Notes under the pieces: model-generated | Databases searched by the model: none | What the model saw: the letters and a program-made list of their open reading frames with translations, nothing else | What the model was told of the DNA's origin: nothing | Made by a program: the position numbers and the translations under genes | Source of the DNA: Albugo candida | Lineage: Eukaryota; Oomycota; Peronosporomycetes; Albuginales; Albuginaceae | Direction of reading: 5' to 3' | Length of the DNA: 64,000 nt | Assembly (NCBI GenBank): GCA_905220665.1 | Contig: CAJNAR010000155.1 | Location: 675,838-739,837 of the forward strand | Shown here: positions 10,315-23,104 of the stretch, one piece after another | How positions within the stretch are numbered: the stretch's first letter is position 1 | Layout of the letters: each line of letters starts with the position of its first letter

Positions 10315-13013
10315 TTTCTTCAAAGGATTGGCTCAAAACGCTGGTTTTTATCTCAGCCAATCGACATGAATGGGGTCCTTACGAACGATATGCGGTATGA
10401 CACCTCAAGGATGCGTGTCAGAGACGTGGAGGGGTCTTTCATTGTCTTTATCGTAGCTCCTGAGGTTGCTTCTAGTGTATTGCGTGCGCGTATGTTGCCA
10501 GGTCGTAGGGAGTAGAGTGATACAGCGGAGGAGGGGAGGTTTATTGCTTAGAATAAGAGATGAGTATTTAGGACTAAAGCGGTCGCTTTGTCAGGGTCAA
10601 AGGCGTATGTAGAGCTGATTGTGCACTGTGTCTGTCAGAGGAATGGTCGCCTTATAATCGATTTGTACGAGACTTATTTGAAACTTTTGAAATGCGATGC
10701 GATGAGAGTGCGAGTGGGTGGATCGTTGTTCCCGTCATTGTGTGAGCGCATAGACTGATGGTGCAAGGTTGTATATGTCGGCGAAGTGCAGAGATTGGAT
10801 GCGTGAGCCATCGCAAAAGTTAACGGGAACGCTTTGCGACATGGACGACGAGGAGGTACGCAGATGTGCAACAAAGAAAAGGATTCAAGTATTCCATCGA
10901 TTGTACTTGTACAAATATGATAATCGAAGCGATACCGTGTAATGTCGATACCAAGCAAAATGACATCTCTATTGAGGTGAGTAATGTGCTGACTCGGTCT
11001 TTATACAAACTTCTTTGGAGGACGTACGAGTGGGAATTCGGCGAATTTGCATGCTCTTCTCGGACAGCATGCATGGTGTTGTTGTATGTTATGGTTTTAT
11101 GATCGCTAGGATGGTCTCGTTTCCATTGATTGTATTGTGATCTATCGATGATTCCAGCAAGTGAATGAGTAACAATGTGTTCTACACGTGCCTGAGACAT
11201 TTTGAAAGACGTGGACCGCCTTTCCGCGTTTTTGTTCCGTAGATACCTGTAAGGAGATTTAAAGTAGAGGCGATGCTCCAGAATCCTCTACTGGGAGATC
11301 CTGTGGGAAATCAGAAAAATGCATTGGTCTACCGAATGTACCCACTGGATTGATTATCCTACGTAAAGCCTTCTTTTACGCTTACGCGGCCTACAGTAAA
11401 CAGAATCGAAATATATTCATGTCCATGGAATCATGTAGATTTCGTCTAAAATCAGCTTATAAGCAGAAGTATCGCTACAGATAAACAATTGCTCTTCCCA
11501 AAGCAATGGAAGCCAGAGTCTACGTATGGACGGCAAGTCAGAGAATGTGTGATCTTGGAGGCGAGCTGATATTATTTGAGAATTTGTCATCGTGGCAGCT
11601 ACACAAATACTAGGATCCACAGATAACCACATCTGTCCGATATCACCTTGAAAGTAGCTTCACAAGTCAATTTGCTATTTAAGCTTTCATATCCGCAGTT
11701 GTGACTTGGCTTTGAGATGTTTTCGTGTTTGGATTTGACTACCGACGAAGCGCGGATGCTCTGATTGTCAGAAGAACGAAGGGGTATTACGAACGCGCAC
11801 ATGGCACTGTATTGAAGTATCGTCCAAAAACGCATCTTCGAATCAGTTCGAAGACCCGCATCCTACCACGACATGCCACCAGGTTTAGTATGTCGAACAT
11901 TGTACCCGCGGTTTTGTCCTATTAAATTACTGCTACAATGAATGCTGAAGAAGAGCGAAACCCATCTTACTGAAGCGTGGGTACGATATGCACCTATACG
12001 CCTCAGCTTTGTACAGCGAGAGCTGACGATCGATAAAAGGATATGATGAACATCTGTACCTCTGTAGTTATTCAGTCAGAAGCACTAAAGTCTTTCTCAA
12101 ACGGCTTGTTATGTTGATAATTCATTTGCGAGATACAAAATGTCGTCCAGCCAGCTTTAAAAGAGGTACGACGACAATCACAGTGCAAAAATTGGATTTT
12201 GATGTGTCATATTGCAAAATCTCTTTCTGTTTATGTGTCAATAAAGCACGCTCAACTCTTACACAACCACACCACACATTTTTTGAAGCAGAGAAATTCT
12301 GCATCTTTCTCTTGCGTTATCACGCAAACCACGGCTACAAGAGAATGCAAGCACATATGGAGGCGTGATATGCTTGTTCTTTTGCAATTAGAAACGCCTG
12401 TTGAGCCAAAAGCGTTGATGTGGTCTCCCGTCGAACGGGAAGCACATCTCCAGAGTGATAGTACCGATACTACCGATATTAACCGATAATGGCTTTCTTT
12501 ATAAGGATCTTGAGGCAAAAAAAAATAGCCTGTAAAGGTTCATGTGTCCGCATCGAAGATATCTTTTCATATTTCATAATTTAGAAAAAACGTCGAGGTC
12601 TGAAGAAGAGCGAAAGTAAAACATTTGAGACGGGCTATATTCTTTGACAAATCATACTCATGTATTTGTCCGACATCTTTTGAAGAATGAATGATGTTTA
12701 TCACAAAAGACAGCGACCGCGCCATTGACTCCCACACTCGCTATTTTCTGCCTATCAGAATGGCGCATCATATAACATTTCTCCATAGTAAGCTGCATAC
12801 TGTCAATTTTTATGAATGATTTATCTCCCAACCGCGTGTTCACTTCGGCTTCTGAATTTTTCTATCTTTCGGGAAGATCTCCAGCCAGGATGGAGTTCGA
12901 CCGGGGGAAGTATGTGCAGTTGTTTTGGAATTGTCTTTTCTACAATTTTGAACACATGTGAGCCAGTGAATTCCACCGCACAACTCACTAACTGAGACCA
13001 GAGCCTTAACATA
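10315..13013. other. Gene-poor interval, start of subtelomeric region
   Basis: Only short open frames are present, none with recognisable composition or motif, on either strand. Overlapping frames at 10.67-11.20 kb and 12.1-12.5 kb do not join into a longer product with plausible small introns that I could find. The stretch looks more AT-rich than the core. I take it as decayed or intergenic DNA. The conserved gene order ends abruptly at its left edge. Confidence 0.5.
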
Positions 13014-13694
13014 ATGAAGCAAGTCTCAAGCCGATTCCGACTCGTCCTATGTCTCGTGGTGCCACGAGCTTCTTCTCAGTGCCCCTTTACCAAAGAAATT
13101 GTGTGCTTCAGCAATGCTCCAATTTTCAAGAACTGGTTCAGCCAAAAAATCATCTCCCTCAGCAACGAGCAGTCTTCAGGAAAAGCATATCAATGTATCA
13201 TACCCAATGGGATCCTCGATAGTGATTCATTACTTCTTGGTCCTGATGCGTATACGGACTCTTGTGCGACATTTGGATATTTCTTCTCGGGAAAAAAGCT
13301 TTCTCTAAGAGAAAAACATAAATTTCCAGTTGCTTTTCCAGCCGTGCTGCGAAACGCTGGTGAGGAACGTTGGGCCTTGATGTTCAATGGTTATAGTCGC
13401 GGAGACGTTATATATCGTGACGATGGTATTATTCTCTTTAATCTTGCAAAACCGTCCTTAGGTGTGCCTAAATCGCAACTTGAAGACTTCCTAAGTGCGA
13501 CGGGGACGATCAGATTTTACATCGAATCTAATGAGATATCGTTCGATGTCAATCCAAAAAATATTCACGTAACAAACGAACGTTGGGAAATCGGAGCAGA
13601 ACTTATGGAATCGATGCATATAATGTTCCTTAAAACAGTCCAAGGGACGTTCCAAGTGCTCCTCGCAGGCAAAAATGTCAAGTATATTTTTTAA
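13014..13694 (+). CDS. Putative secreted protein, possible pepsin-like fold, no catalytic Asp triplet seen
   Basis: An intact 226-residue frame, the first substantial one after 10.3 kb. The N terminus (KQVSSRFRLVLCLVVPRASS, then QCPF) has a basic start, a short hydrophobic core and a small-residue end, as in a signal peptide. The body contains four Cys in the first third and then segments in the same order as the protein at 40.6 kb: a GVPKSQLEDFLSATG helix-like element, and near the C terminus RWEIGAELMESMHIMFLK, comparable with KWVIGAALAKTHETVFRI there. In pepsin-like aspartic proteases the corresponding C-terminal element is W-I-I-G followed by an aliphatic strand. No D-T/S-G triplet is present, so it is probably not an active protease if the relationship holds. 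Flanked on both sides by sequence without genes. It may be an effector or a truncated family member; both are inference. Confidence 0.5.
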   Translation: MKQVSSRFRLVLCLVVPRASSQCPFTKEIVCFSNAPIFKNWFSQKIISLSNEQSSGKAYQCIIPNGILDSDSLLLGPDAYTDSCATFGYFFSGKKLSLREKHKFPVAFPAVLRNAGEERWALMFNGYSRGDVIYRDDGIILFNLAKPSLGVPKSQLEDFLSATGTIRFYIESNEISFDVNPKNIHVTNERWEIGAELMESMHIMFLKTVQGTFQVLLAGKNVKYIF

Positions 13695-15400
13695 CGCAAT
13701 CGTGATGCGATCACCAAGTAAATGAATACTTCACCAACGTTTTACCCAACTGATGAGCTGTTTTTGTCCAGACTATATACTCTGTCTCGTGGCATCAACT
13801 TAGGTTTTTGTGTGACCTCTCTATAGCGGAAGTGTCATTTCTCTCATACTTACTCCTTCATACATGAAGATAGACTACACCATGTAGCGGCCTATTTGTT
13901 GTGTGACTGCAACTATGGCGCGGAAATCGTGCTAGTCTTCCATCATGTTTTCTTCCAACAAGAACGTTGTCGATGTCTATTAACTTTATCCATTTCAAAG
14001 TGCGACAATATGTCAACCAGCTTGATTCGAATTAGACGCAGTTTCTGAAGAAGAAACTGAATTAGGTTGTCGCTTGCTCAGTGAATAATCCAGGATCTAG
14101 AAATCATCAATGGCCTTTGCTGACCGCTATTACGGCATAGTCTACTACATTTTGCCTCTGAACAAGAAATAATGGTCCGAAGCGAGCAGTCGTGAGTGTG
14201 TGAACAATGCTGCGTCGATGATCGAGGAAGCTCGATTAATCTTTTAGGAACTAACGGGTGCTTTCGTTCATTGCTTCTGGATCTTGCAAATATGTGTGTT
14301 GCGTACAATCACTTTCACGACCTTCTTAATGAAAATCTGTCAATCTTAAGACATAAGATGATGAAAATGTGCATATCTCATCTTCAAGTCGACTACGACA
14401 ATCGAAATCAGAAACCAAACGATTTGCAGTCTCAACGGCCTGTATGTTGATGCTGCAGAATCGCAACGCTTTCGTGGAAACAATACATCTTCCTCTCCTC
14501 AAAGCTCATCTGGGTATGCATCCTTACAAGTGTAAATTACCATATGTTTGACCACACATTCAGTAGCTTGGAAGCTGTCGCGCTCAAATCAACATTGGCT
14601 AATCATTCTTCTGATGAAGCCACGAAATAGAAAGGAGGGCGCATAACGATATTACAATCAGTTTTTGGAGAAGTGGGTGCCTGAGAGGGTGGAGAAAATA
14701 TATGCTCTTGGAATGTAAGTTGAGTATGGAAAGTCAAGCATACTTCATGTAATTAGTATCGACATTTTGATGTGCGAATGACACGAAAGACTGGGTCACC
14801 TTACAGATAAAGCGTTTCCCTTCTCCCTGTTCCTGAATTTCAATGACAACTTCAAACTGTCACAGATCGAGACTGACAAAATTGCAGCCCTTAGAAGCGC
14901 GATATTGGCCTGGTATCTCTGACGGGTGACTCTTCTTTCATCGTTCCTTTATTGCAGGACAATTCAAGATGTGCTTAGTGCATAGCACAATTGTTAAAAT
15001 GATATACTGCTTTTTGACACCAGATTGAACGAGCAGTTTCGAAACAAAGCTTGACAATCGATACAATATGTCGTGTAGATGCAAACTTCATAGCTGCCTC
15101 GTGGTGGACTAGAGAGGCACAATAATCCACTGTGGCTGCTTCGGCATCAATTACGTTAATTGCCCAACGCTCTCATAATTCATTATGCGTTGACACTTTT
15201 CGGAATGTGATGCTACTGTTTATCCTTGTCATTCATTGCATCAGTTGGCAGATGTGGATAAATACAATGAGAGAAATGCCAGGGCTGTACAATTGGAAAG
15301 CGTACTCGCTGAGGTTGCATCACACTGAACTCAAAGTGTAGGTAGCTACAGGTTTGCAATAATAGCAACGCAATGTTTTCTTTTCACGTTATAGAGATTA
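13695..15400. other. Interval without a recognisable gene
   Basis: Short frames only (for example 14196-14450 +, 15132-15341 +), without recognisable domains. I see no tandem repeat and no transposon end. Confidence 0.45.
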
Positions 15401-15479
15401 GATAATAGGCACGTGCAAAATCCATTTTGATTTTTTCAATATGACCAATTACAAGAAGACAAGTCTAATTGCGGTTCTA

Positions 15480-15920
15480 GAAAACACCTCGATGCAATGA
15501 TTGTAGTCCGTTCCATGCATAAATACATAATGCGATACAAGTGGCTTTACTCTGCCAACCCAAACGACGGGAATGCTTATTACGTGAGGGTAGATCATAC
15601 CAAGTAGCTATTTGGTCTGGAAGGAATCCTGTTGTATGTGCTGTCCATCTTGACTCAGGATTCGTTATGGTGAAAAATGGAAGACGGATACCTAATTTCG
15701 CCTTCAAGAGGCACGAGAAAACAAAAACACCTTTTCTGCACTTAAATTCATTCAGTCCATTGCGGTAAGGATACATGTGGGAAACAGCAAAAAGATCTTA
15801 TCGACTTCTGTATGCATCCAGCGGTGAGGCACTTCTTCAATATAGAGTTATCGTGGAGACTGCAACAGCAGTGGGTAGTCAAATTGCTGTTGGCGATGCT
15901 CTATCCGTATGGAAGATAAC
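15480..15920 (+). pseudogene. Possible fragment of the pepsin-like secreted family
   Basis: A frame from 15541 to 15768 (LDSGFVMVKNGRRIPNFAFK) stops and is followed in frame by codons for SYRLLYASSGEALLQYRVIV. Compared with the C terminus of the 40.6-kb protein, IPNFAFK resembles LPKFEFQ, and LLYASSGEALLQYRV resembles IRYSSGAPTYEYKI, in the same order, although the spacing is shorter and the WVIG element is missing. I read it as a weakly supported, truncated relic on the plus strand; chance similarity is possible. Confidence 0.25.
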
Positions 15921-17399
15921 ATGATGCGAGCAATTGAAATAGGAAGGTTTTCGTCTGTTTAAACGTTTTCGAATAGTTGTCTGCAAATAAAGAAGAAAAG
16001 GAAAGTGCATTTCTAGGACAACGTACCGCGATATGTTTCATTCGATGTAGGATGAGCTGAGGGACGACATGAAGTGAAGACGAATCAGATTTTCATTCAG
16101 TGCATACTTAGATTTATGGTCATGAGATCGAGGGGCAAGCGAAGAGTGCCAACAGTTCACCGCGCAATGTAGTAAAAGTAAAGGACGACAACTGGTGCCA
16201 TATTATTTGAATGTCTGGAGGGCGAAAAATGAAGCGGAAGCATTTTAATGGGTCCAAAGTGGTAGGATTATATGGACAAAAGAGGTCATTTCAGCACGAA
16301 ATTGTATCGTAAGGCGCAGTATCTCTCAATATGGCTTGTAACGTTTCAGGAGAGAAAATATATAATCAAATATTGGATGCTTAGTTCGTGTCTGTCACGA
16401 TCTCTTCCTTGTACTATGATTGATTCTGATTGATGCTACAGATGTAAGCTATTCCAGACTCTATCGTATGTCTTAAAACTTGTAACTGTATCATGCCGCT
16501 GCCTCCCCGCAGTACATCTAAGCAGCTGGGATTCATGCACTATCTTCATTTCCAACGAGTATTTAAAAAATCCCTTAGTTTCAATTCTTTCCGACGATAT
16601 CAACATATCGATTCTTGTCAACGTAGCACGACATTTTTTCAATAAAAGAGGATCAAATAGGCGTGAATATTAATTGCATTGTTGCCTTTAGCCCAGGCTT
16701 TTCTGAGGTAAAACTCTCTAAATCGAAAGATGGGTGGTCGTTCATTTGGTACAGTACGTTACTTGTTTGGTCAAGAATGTTTGAGATCCACCGAGCGTGA
16801 TCTGAAGCTGATTCTCATCTGATGTGCGCAAAAAGCCCGGTCTGAATTCTATGCGCTCGTATTGAAGCGAGCAGAAGATGAGCTGTGAGCACAGACAAGT
16901 AACACGCCTATTGATCCCACAAAATACTGAGATTTTGCAACATCAATACACACGCCACGCCTGTGTCTTTATTGCTGGTCGCCAGTAGTGCAGTCGATTA
17001 AAGATTCAGATGTGCAGATTGCTACTATGTTTAATCATATGCTGACGAGCAGAAATCGAGGCTTTGATCAGAAGGATCGTCTTTGTATTTGACTCGAGCA
17101 CAGATCCCAAGGATCCACAAACAATCAAAGAATGCAACCGTTTATCTTAACAAATGTGATCAGCTCAATCGAACCATCGACACAGCAGTTGTACAATCAT
17201 GAACGCTTAAGTCGTACCATTCCTCTTACAACATGTAAGACCGAATGATAAATATGACCGTGACCTTCATTTATGGCTTTATCTTGGGATGGTGATTCAT
17301 ATTTGACGCAATATTCTTTCCTTCCCGATTGCAGCCCATCCGGTGAACAGAATCAGCAAATGTTATTTCCTCATAGAACAATTTGCTTTGCTTTTAGAC
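15921..17399. other. Interval without a recognisable gene
   Basis: Stop codons are dense in all frames. The only longer frame, 16436-16642 on the minus strand, shows no motif. I see nothing else to report here. Confidence 0.45.
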
Positions 17400-20300
17400 A
17401 AACTTCACGTACTCGTGGATCATTGTTGGCGCTGTACAGATAACTTTGATAAGATTTTCTATCACGCACCGTTCTACCATTCTAGGAGGCTTAAATATCC
17501 TTCATCATCACCGCGGACATAGCGTGCCGCTGTCTTCTGAAAAGCATCAGTTTTCCACATATAATGCCTACAAGCAGCGTAATAAATTCTGTTTTAGTAT
17601 CTTGAAATATCAAGTGTTGCGACATCATTTCTCAGTCTCGATATATTTATGGGCTCTAGAACTTGAGCAGAGATTCTAGGCGCTTGTAGATTGACTTGAG
17701 CTACTTCAATTTAGTCAAGCTCTTACCTTGTAAGAACACTATATCGCTCCTTACCGATGATGGACTCTATGTGAACGCACTGCTCAGTGATAACGATTCT
17801 CTCCAAGACATAAGCTTATCGATTATGATTTTACTGTGTGCCCGCAATGTCGTTCGGGCACAATACGAAAGCTCATATCAATGCTCTTGATACCGTTTCG
17901 TAAAAGTAGGGTGACGCAAAAGAGCTTTCTCTGTGAAATCACTTTGCTTTATATGGACACAACATCACTCACTGTGGCCGCCGTCGTATGAAAACTGTAG
18001 CCCAATGACACCAAAGCGCTTTACATTATGCAATCAAGCACTGATACTAAGCTTCGATCGTTTTTTGAAGCAACATGCACTAGAAAGAGAAAGTAGCTGA
18101 TAAATCTGTGGGTGTCTTTAAGAATTGAGCATGATGTAAAGAATACAAAGCCACAGTGATTTCGTAAATACTTCTTTTGAGATGGTCACAAATGCTGTCA
18201 GGACATAACTTCCCTCGCACTGGAATTCTTTTATACGATAATGCATTTTATTGTTGGTCGTATGGGATTCCAATCGATCAAATGTGTTTTGCAAATAAAT
18301 TATTAGTTGAAAAACGTTGCAGATCAATGGCTTGTTTGTCTCTCACTTTTGATCTGCGCTTGTATCGCAGGAACTCTCCACATGCGCTTCTTTCGGATCT
18401 TTGCTCATCCAATTGGCACAATTGACTTCTCGTACGGATGTTCTACGAAGGCATTTTTCCTATCTTCAAAGACACCACATCAGGACTCGTATGCGTCTCG
18501 TCATGCAAAGTATAGCGACACGGTTGTTAGTCTATAGCTACCCTGCAACTATACTGGCCACAATAAAACTGGCCTTATTCTTGGCAACGATAACCCTTTG
18601 GCACCGTCAAAAACCGCAAATCAGTTTTTGCTGACCATTTCATGCAAAGCAACCATTTGATGATCCTATCAATTAGACTTTTGGCTTCTTCACTGTGCTT
18701 GCGCTCCCCTCAATTGCTCACCGAACAGCAGTCCGAAAAACTTCCATGTAAAAACTTTTATCAGCTCACATTACTTTTATGGCTATACAAGGCAGATGCC
18801 TCGTCTCCTCATGCATCCGGGCAGGTAAACGATACTATGGTCAAGTGATTCACACAGCGTTGATACCGAGAGTATCGCCCGCACAAAAATATCCGAGATC
18901 AGTTATCCTGTTCTTCACCATTACCTTTTGCCTTTTCTCAGTTGCAACCTTACCAAGCTCCGATCATCAGCCTGAGTCTTTTGAAAGTCTGAGAAGCGTT
19001 TTAAATGGACTTAGACGCTGTTTCAAAGGCCCCACCTATCTCCGCAAGCAATAAGATCTCGTACCAAATTACGCAAAGATGAAATTTTTGAGCTATCCAC
19101 CCCATCCAATATCTTTCGTCGCACTCTCCGGTTACGCCCACAACTCATACTTTATTAAAAAGCTTTGACACAAGTCGAAGTATCTCGCACTTGATATCCT
19201 TCACTCCGATACTCATATCGGCTGACTTGGGCTCTTTTCGCCGAGATTCAGACTCTTGCCCTTATGAAAATCGATATGAGTCAATCTATTGAGAGATTTG
19301 TACTCCACCTGGCTTCCAAAAGCGTTATACGTATGTTTTCGACAAATTTGTCTTCACGGAATATCTGCAGGCCGTGTAAACGCGCCCACTAAATTATCCA
19401 CCGCAATCGCAATTTTTGCGCATTTGCAAACGACGGGAAAGCTCGACTACAAGCAGTACTACGCTGAGATACAGATGATTGAATCTCGATGCGTAAAAGT
19501 CGACAAGTGAGCAGCTCAGCTACGCCTACGAAAATGGCAACGTTCAAGAACATCTATATCTCTTTCTTTTTGGAGCCTATTTGCTTCGTACTGCAGGAAT
19601 CGAGATCATCACACAATTTCTCTGTACGAGATAGTTGCTCGCGGTATCCCAATACAATAAAAAGATTCCATTGATGTGCTTCATCAGGAGGGAATATCGA
19701 TGCTGGCCCGTGTACTCAAGCATGTGAAGTTCTGGACTTGGAATTCGATGAATGTAGACGTTTTGCTTCGCTCCTTGATAAGATCCAAATCCTAGATAAT
19801 GTTGCTTGATGAATATACTGTAGGAAGACAGTCGCTGCTATCTTGCTTTGTATCTTTACGTATAAGTCGAGGAACCAATGCATCGAGATCCCAACATATT
19901 CACTAGCACCATCCGCTACAATACTACTTGCGTCAGCTGCGTCTCAGCTGCATTTTGAGTCACAAGTAGCGAGTATTCTTCATACCTATCGCGTTCTATC
20001 CTTTATTGACTCTTGAATCTCTCCCACTATATTGCCAGCGGTGATAAGCCGTTAGCTAAAACGATTTGAGTGAGTACGTGAACCTGATCGAGGTTTTGAA
20101 CGAATATTGTAGGCAAGTGTCTTGTTGCTGCCCATAGGATTATATCATGCTTTCCTTGGATATTCCACAACTACCTCCACGCTCGGACCGCTGTATTAAA
20201 CATTTACTTCTGCCGGATGTGGTCTAAATTTCGTCACGCTTATTGCCTGGCTAGATTCTGCTGACAATAAATGAAATGTGACTCGAAATGTGCAGAAGAA

Positions 20301-21360
20301 ATGATCGCAAAACTTCGAGAGACTTAACGTCTTTCAGGTCTCGTGCGTTCCCGACTTGCACGTTTAAGTAGCGAAATGCTTCACATTAAGAAGCGTTCGC
20401 CAATGTCTGCCTTGTTACTTACATCGTTGTAAAAGCGATACCTCGATACTTCTCTAAGATAATGACATTCGTCGCTTTCCGGAGTCAGAACCTTTTCGTG
20501 TAATGGGAGAAAAGAATGCTTGCTCAAATAGAATCATGCGAAACACAGTATAGTGTATCGGTCACATGGCCAAAGTATTTGACGACAATTGTTACGACAT
20601 ACCACATTCCCCACATAATAATCAGGTCACCGCTAAGAGGTGAACTTATGGACCTTTATGTACTACATTATGTTCCGCATAACAGTGTTGATACAATTGT
20701 ATGACTGTACGACAGGATTACGACTGAAGCAACTTCTTCCTCTTCACGTACAAGTCAGCTTTCAATTTCGCCCCACCTTCGAGTTTACCAATCAACTTGT
20801 GTAATATGTTCCATGTGATGAAGCACGAATGGCCAAACTGATATCAAATAACCATTCGAAAACTATAGCTCACAACGTGCCCAACACGGCAAAATCATTC
20901 GCTCTTTGTTGGCAGATCTGCAATCTCAAAAGACTTGGTTGGTTTCATAATACACGATATGAGTATTGGACAGTTGGACGACTTGCTCTTTGAATCGGAA
21001 TGCAAGACTACAAGAAAATCATTCGTAACAAGTTTGACTCAGACGTAAAGATTCGATCAAAGCTTTTAGTACGGCTCACTAAAATGCTCGACGTTCACAA
21101 GACGCGCCTCTTTAGCGCTAAGATTGGGATGGAGAGAACACTTTGTCTGACAAGACCACATTGAACCGTGCAGCTAGTCTACTTATAGAACAGCGGGAAT
21201 CGAATACCATGTCGCAGCGATATGGGAATCACACTGATCAGTCATGGTACTCCTATGCTACTAAAAAATTCCCTAACGGCAATCATGAAGTAGGGATAGT
21301 TGATACAACGATGTTGGAATTTTGTAAGGTGGCACAAAACTTTTACGATTGAGGAGGAGC
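17400..21360 (+). pseudogene. Degenerate coding-like block D1
   Basis: A series of short plus-strand frames follow each other between 17446 and 21352 in shifting phase, as expected of a long decayed gene or several. Pieces with protein-like composition include LPKALYVCFRQICLHGISAG (about 19313-19372) and GKLDYKQYYAEIQMIE (about 19438-19485). No family is recognised. The right part (about 20330-20520 and 20940-21010) resembles block D2 near 29720-30300 at the nucleotide level, so the sequence existed as a duplicated unit before decay. Confidence 0.35.
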
Positions 21361-21659
21361 TTTAATTAGGTAAGGGCTCTGCTCTTTGCAGAAGTCACCG
21401 ACCAGCAGTGATGATCGTGCTTACAGGTTCACGCGCATGCATAGCCAGTTGATGAACAGTACGCATTCGGCACGCCCGTCTGAATACTGCCGATTGTTCA
21501 GCTGGAACACTCGACGTCAAACTCGAATGTGGTAGGTGTGAAATTTCTAGAGAGCATACTGAGATCTTGGAAGAACCAGCTGCTGATATTTCCCTAGTTA
21601 CGATTCTCAGCTATGGAATTGATAACATAGCAATAATACTTTGAAACGATGGAAAGGAA

Positions 21660-23000
21660 TACAAGGTGAGAAGTTTCAATTGCGCAACAAACGGAGAAAA
21701 TACAGAAAATAACGGTTTACGAGAGCGATGCACTCGCAACACCGTAATGCAAATGTATATCAAACATTACTTAAATGCAGTTTCAAGTTCTATCAATTGC
21801 GATAGACTGGATTGTATTTGTCAGAAGTTCCATCAGAGGGACCCGAAGGTCGAAATTTTCCTTTTACTCCCTCGGTTGGGGAGGTGTACATGGTGGCAAT
21901 TGTTCCAATGCAGACGGCAATAAAAAGCTTAGAGTTCATTGATCTTGATGGAAGAGTTGGTTTTAACTTGAAGGTTTACGATGCTGCTAGTTCCAAAGTA
22001 ATTTGATGAATGAGAGATCTGATGAACACAAACATACTCAGCCCCTATGCTCTATGGAACAAATGTGAGGTAACGTGTGTCACAGCCATTAGGCTTTTTT
22101 GGAGAGAAGGCTTTGTAGAGGGTAGGGCCGGGTGGAGACATTGCTAGTTAGAGATAATGTATTGAGATCACAACTTGCAGAATACGGTAGAAGACCGTGT
22201 ATAGAATCAGGTTTGTGGAAATATCCAGTTTGTCTATGTCTGCCATCAAATTTGTACGCATAAGCCCTTTTTGATGCGTAAAGCTGATCCAATATTCAGG
22301 CCTTCAATGCTTCTTAAAGTGTCACATAACTGCACATGTGATTTATTTTATGATTAGATTGCAAAAAAAAATAAACACCTGACGGCATATAGCTTGCCTG
22401 GTAATTGATTGACAGGTGTCGAAATGGTGTAACTTTTGGAAGAAAAGAATGTACCGCCTTATCAGTCAGAAGAACTGGGTACGCTCCGGAGTCCGAGAAC
22501 GAATGATACTTACAGCACTCATACGAGATTCTTACTCATTCAGCTCTTGGCACCATGATCACCTCATCCTTTAAGACATATGAGCTGCATAAGCGAAAGA
22601 TTACGGACAATTTGAACGAGCTAATAGGCTTATGTATTCGCCAGATGAGATGTCATTCTCCGTGCAATCCTAGGTTGTAAACTCGATTGATTACGGCAAT
22701 TCTAATTTTGAAGTACCACAAACCCTGTTAATCCGCCTTTCCCATCTAATCGCTTTGTTATAAGTGTGGATGTGATGCTCTGTCTCTGATCCTTATGTCA
22801 TAAGGCATACGTACAGTTGCGCCGCACATTTGCGGCCAACTTGACGCCTCATTGAAACGAATTCGATCGTGATAAGTCACACAGTAATCAAAAAGAGAAA
22901 TATCAAATTCAAGACCAGCCTATCGAATCCACTACCTCAGGAGCACAGAGATCAAGCTACGACCTGACACAATTGTACGAATACTGATCCCAGCTTGCTT
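21660..23000 (+). repeat. Subtelomeric block, copy A of three
   Basis: Copy A shares with copies B (31.4-32.9 kb) and C (37.1-38.2 kb) an ordered set of landmarks on the plus strand. They are a coding-like segment ending in DLDGRVGFNLKVYDAAS (copy B: GIDGRVGTSLRLFDAA), then a gcctttttgatgcg-type motif near 22265, then an aataggcttatg segment near 22622. After these, a long stretch (22660-22880) runs closely parallel to C, for example taggttgtaaactcgattga against taggttgtaaactatattgg. A 64-residue frame at 21812-22006 holds the first segment (VGEVYMVAIVPMQTAIKSLE). The block is inactive in appearance. What the ancestral gene encoded is not recognised. Confidence 0.6.
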
Positions 23001-23104
23001 ACAGGATAATCCTCATCAATTTTATGGCATATACACTTAAACCGATGCAAACCCTCTGAATAAAAGGTGGTGATGATATCGACTCAAGTGTGGCCCCAAG
23101 CAAA

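Noticed and set aside
15921..17399. Possible CRISPR array, rRNA or prokaryotic operon signals
   Set aside because: Nothing regular or conserved was found; the window is eukaryotic by introns and telomere, so these were not expected.
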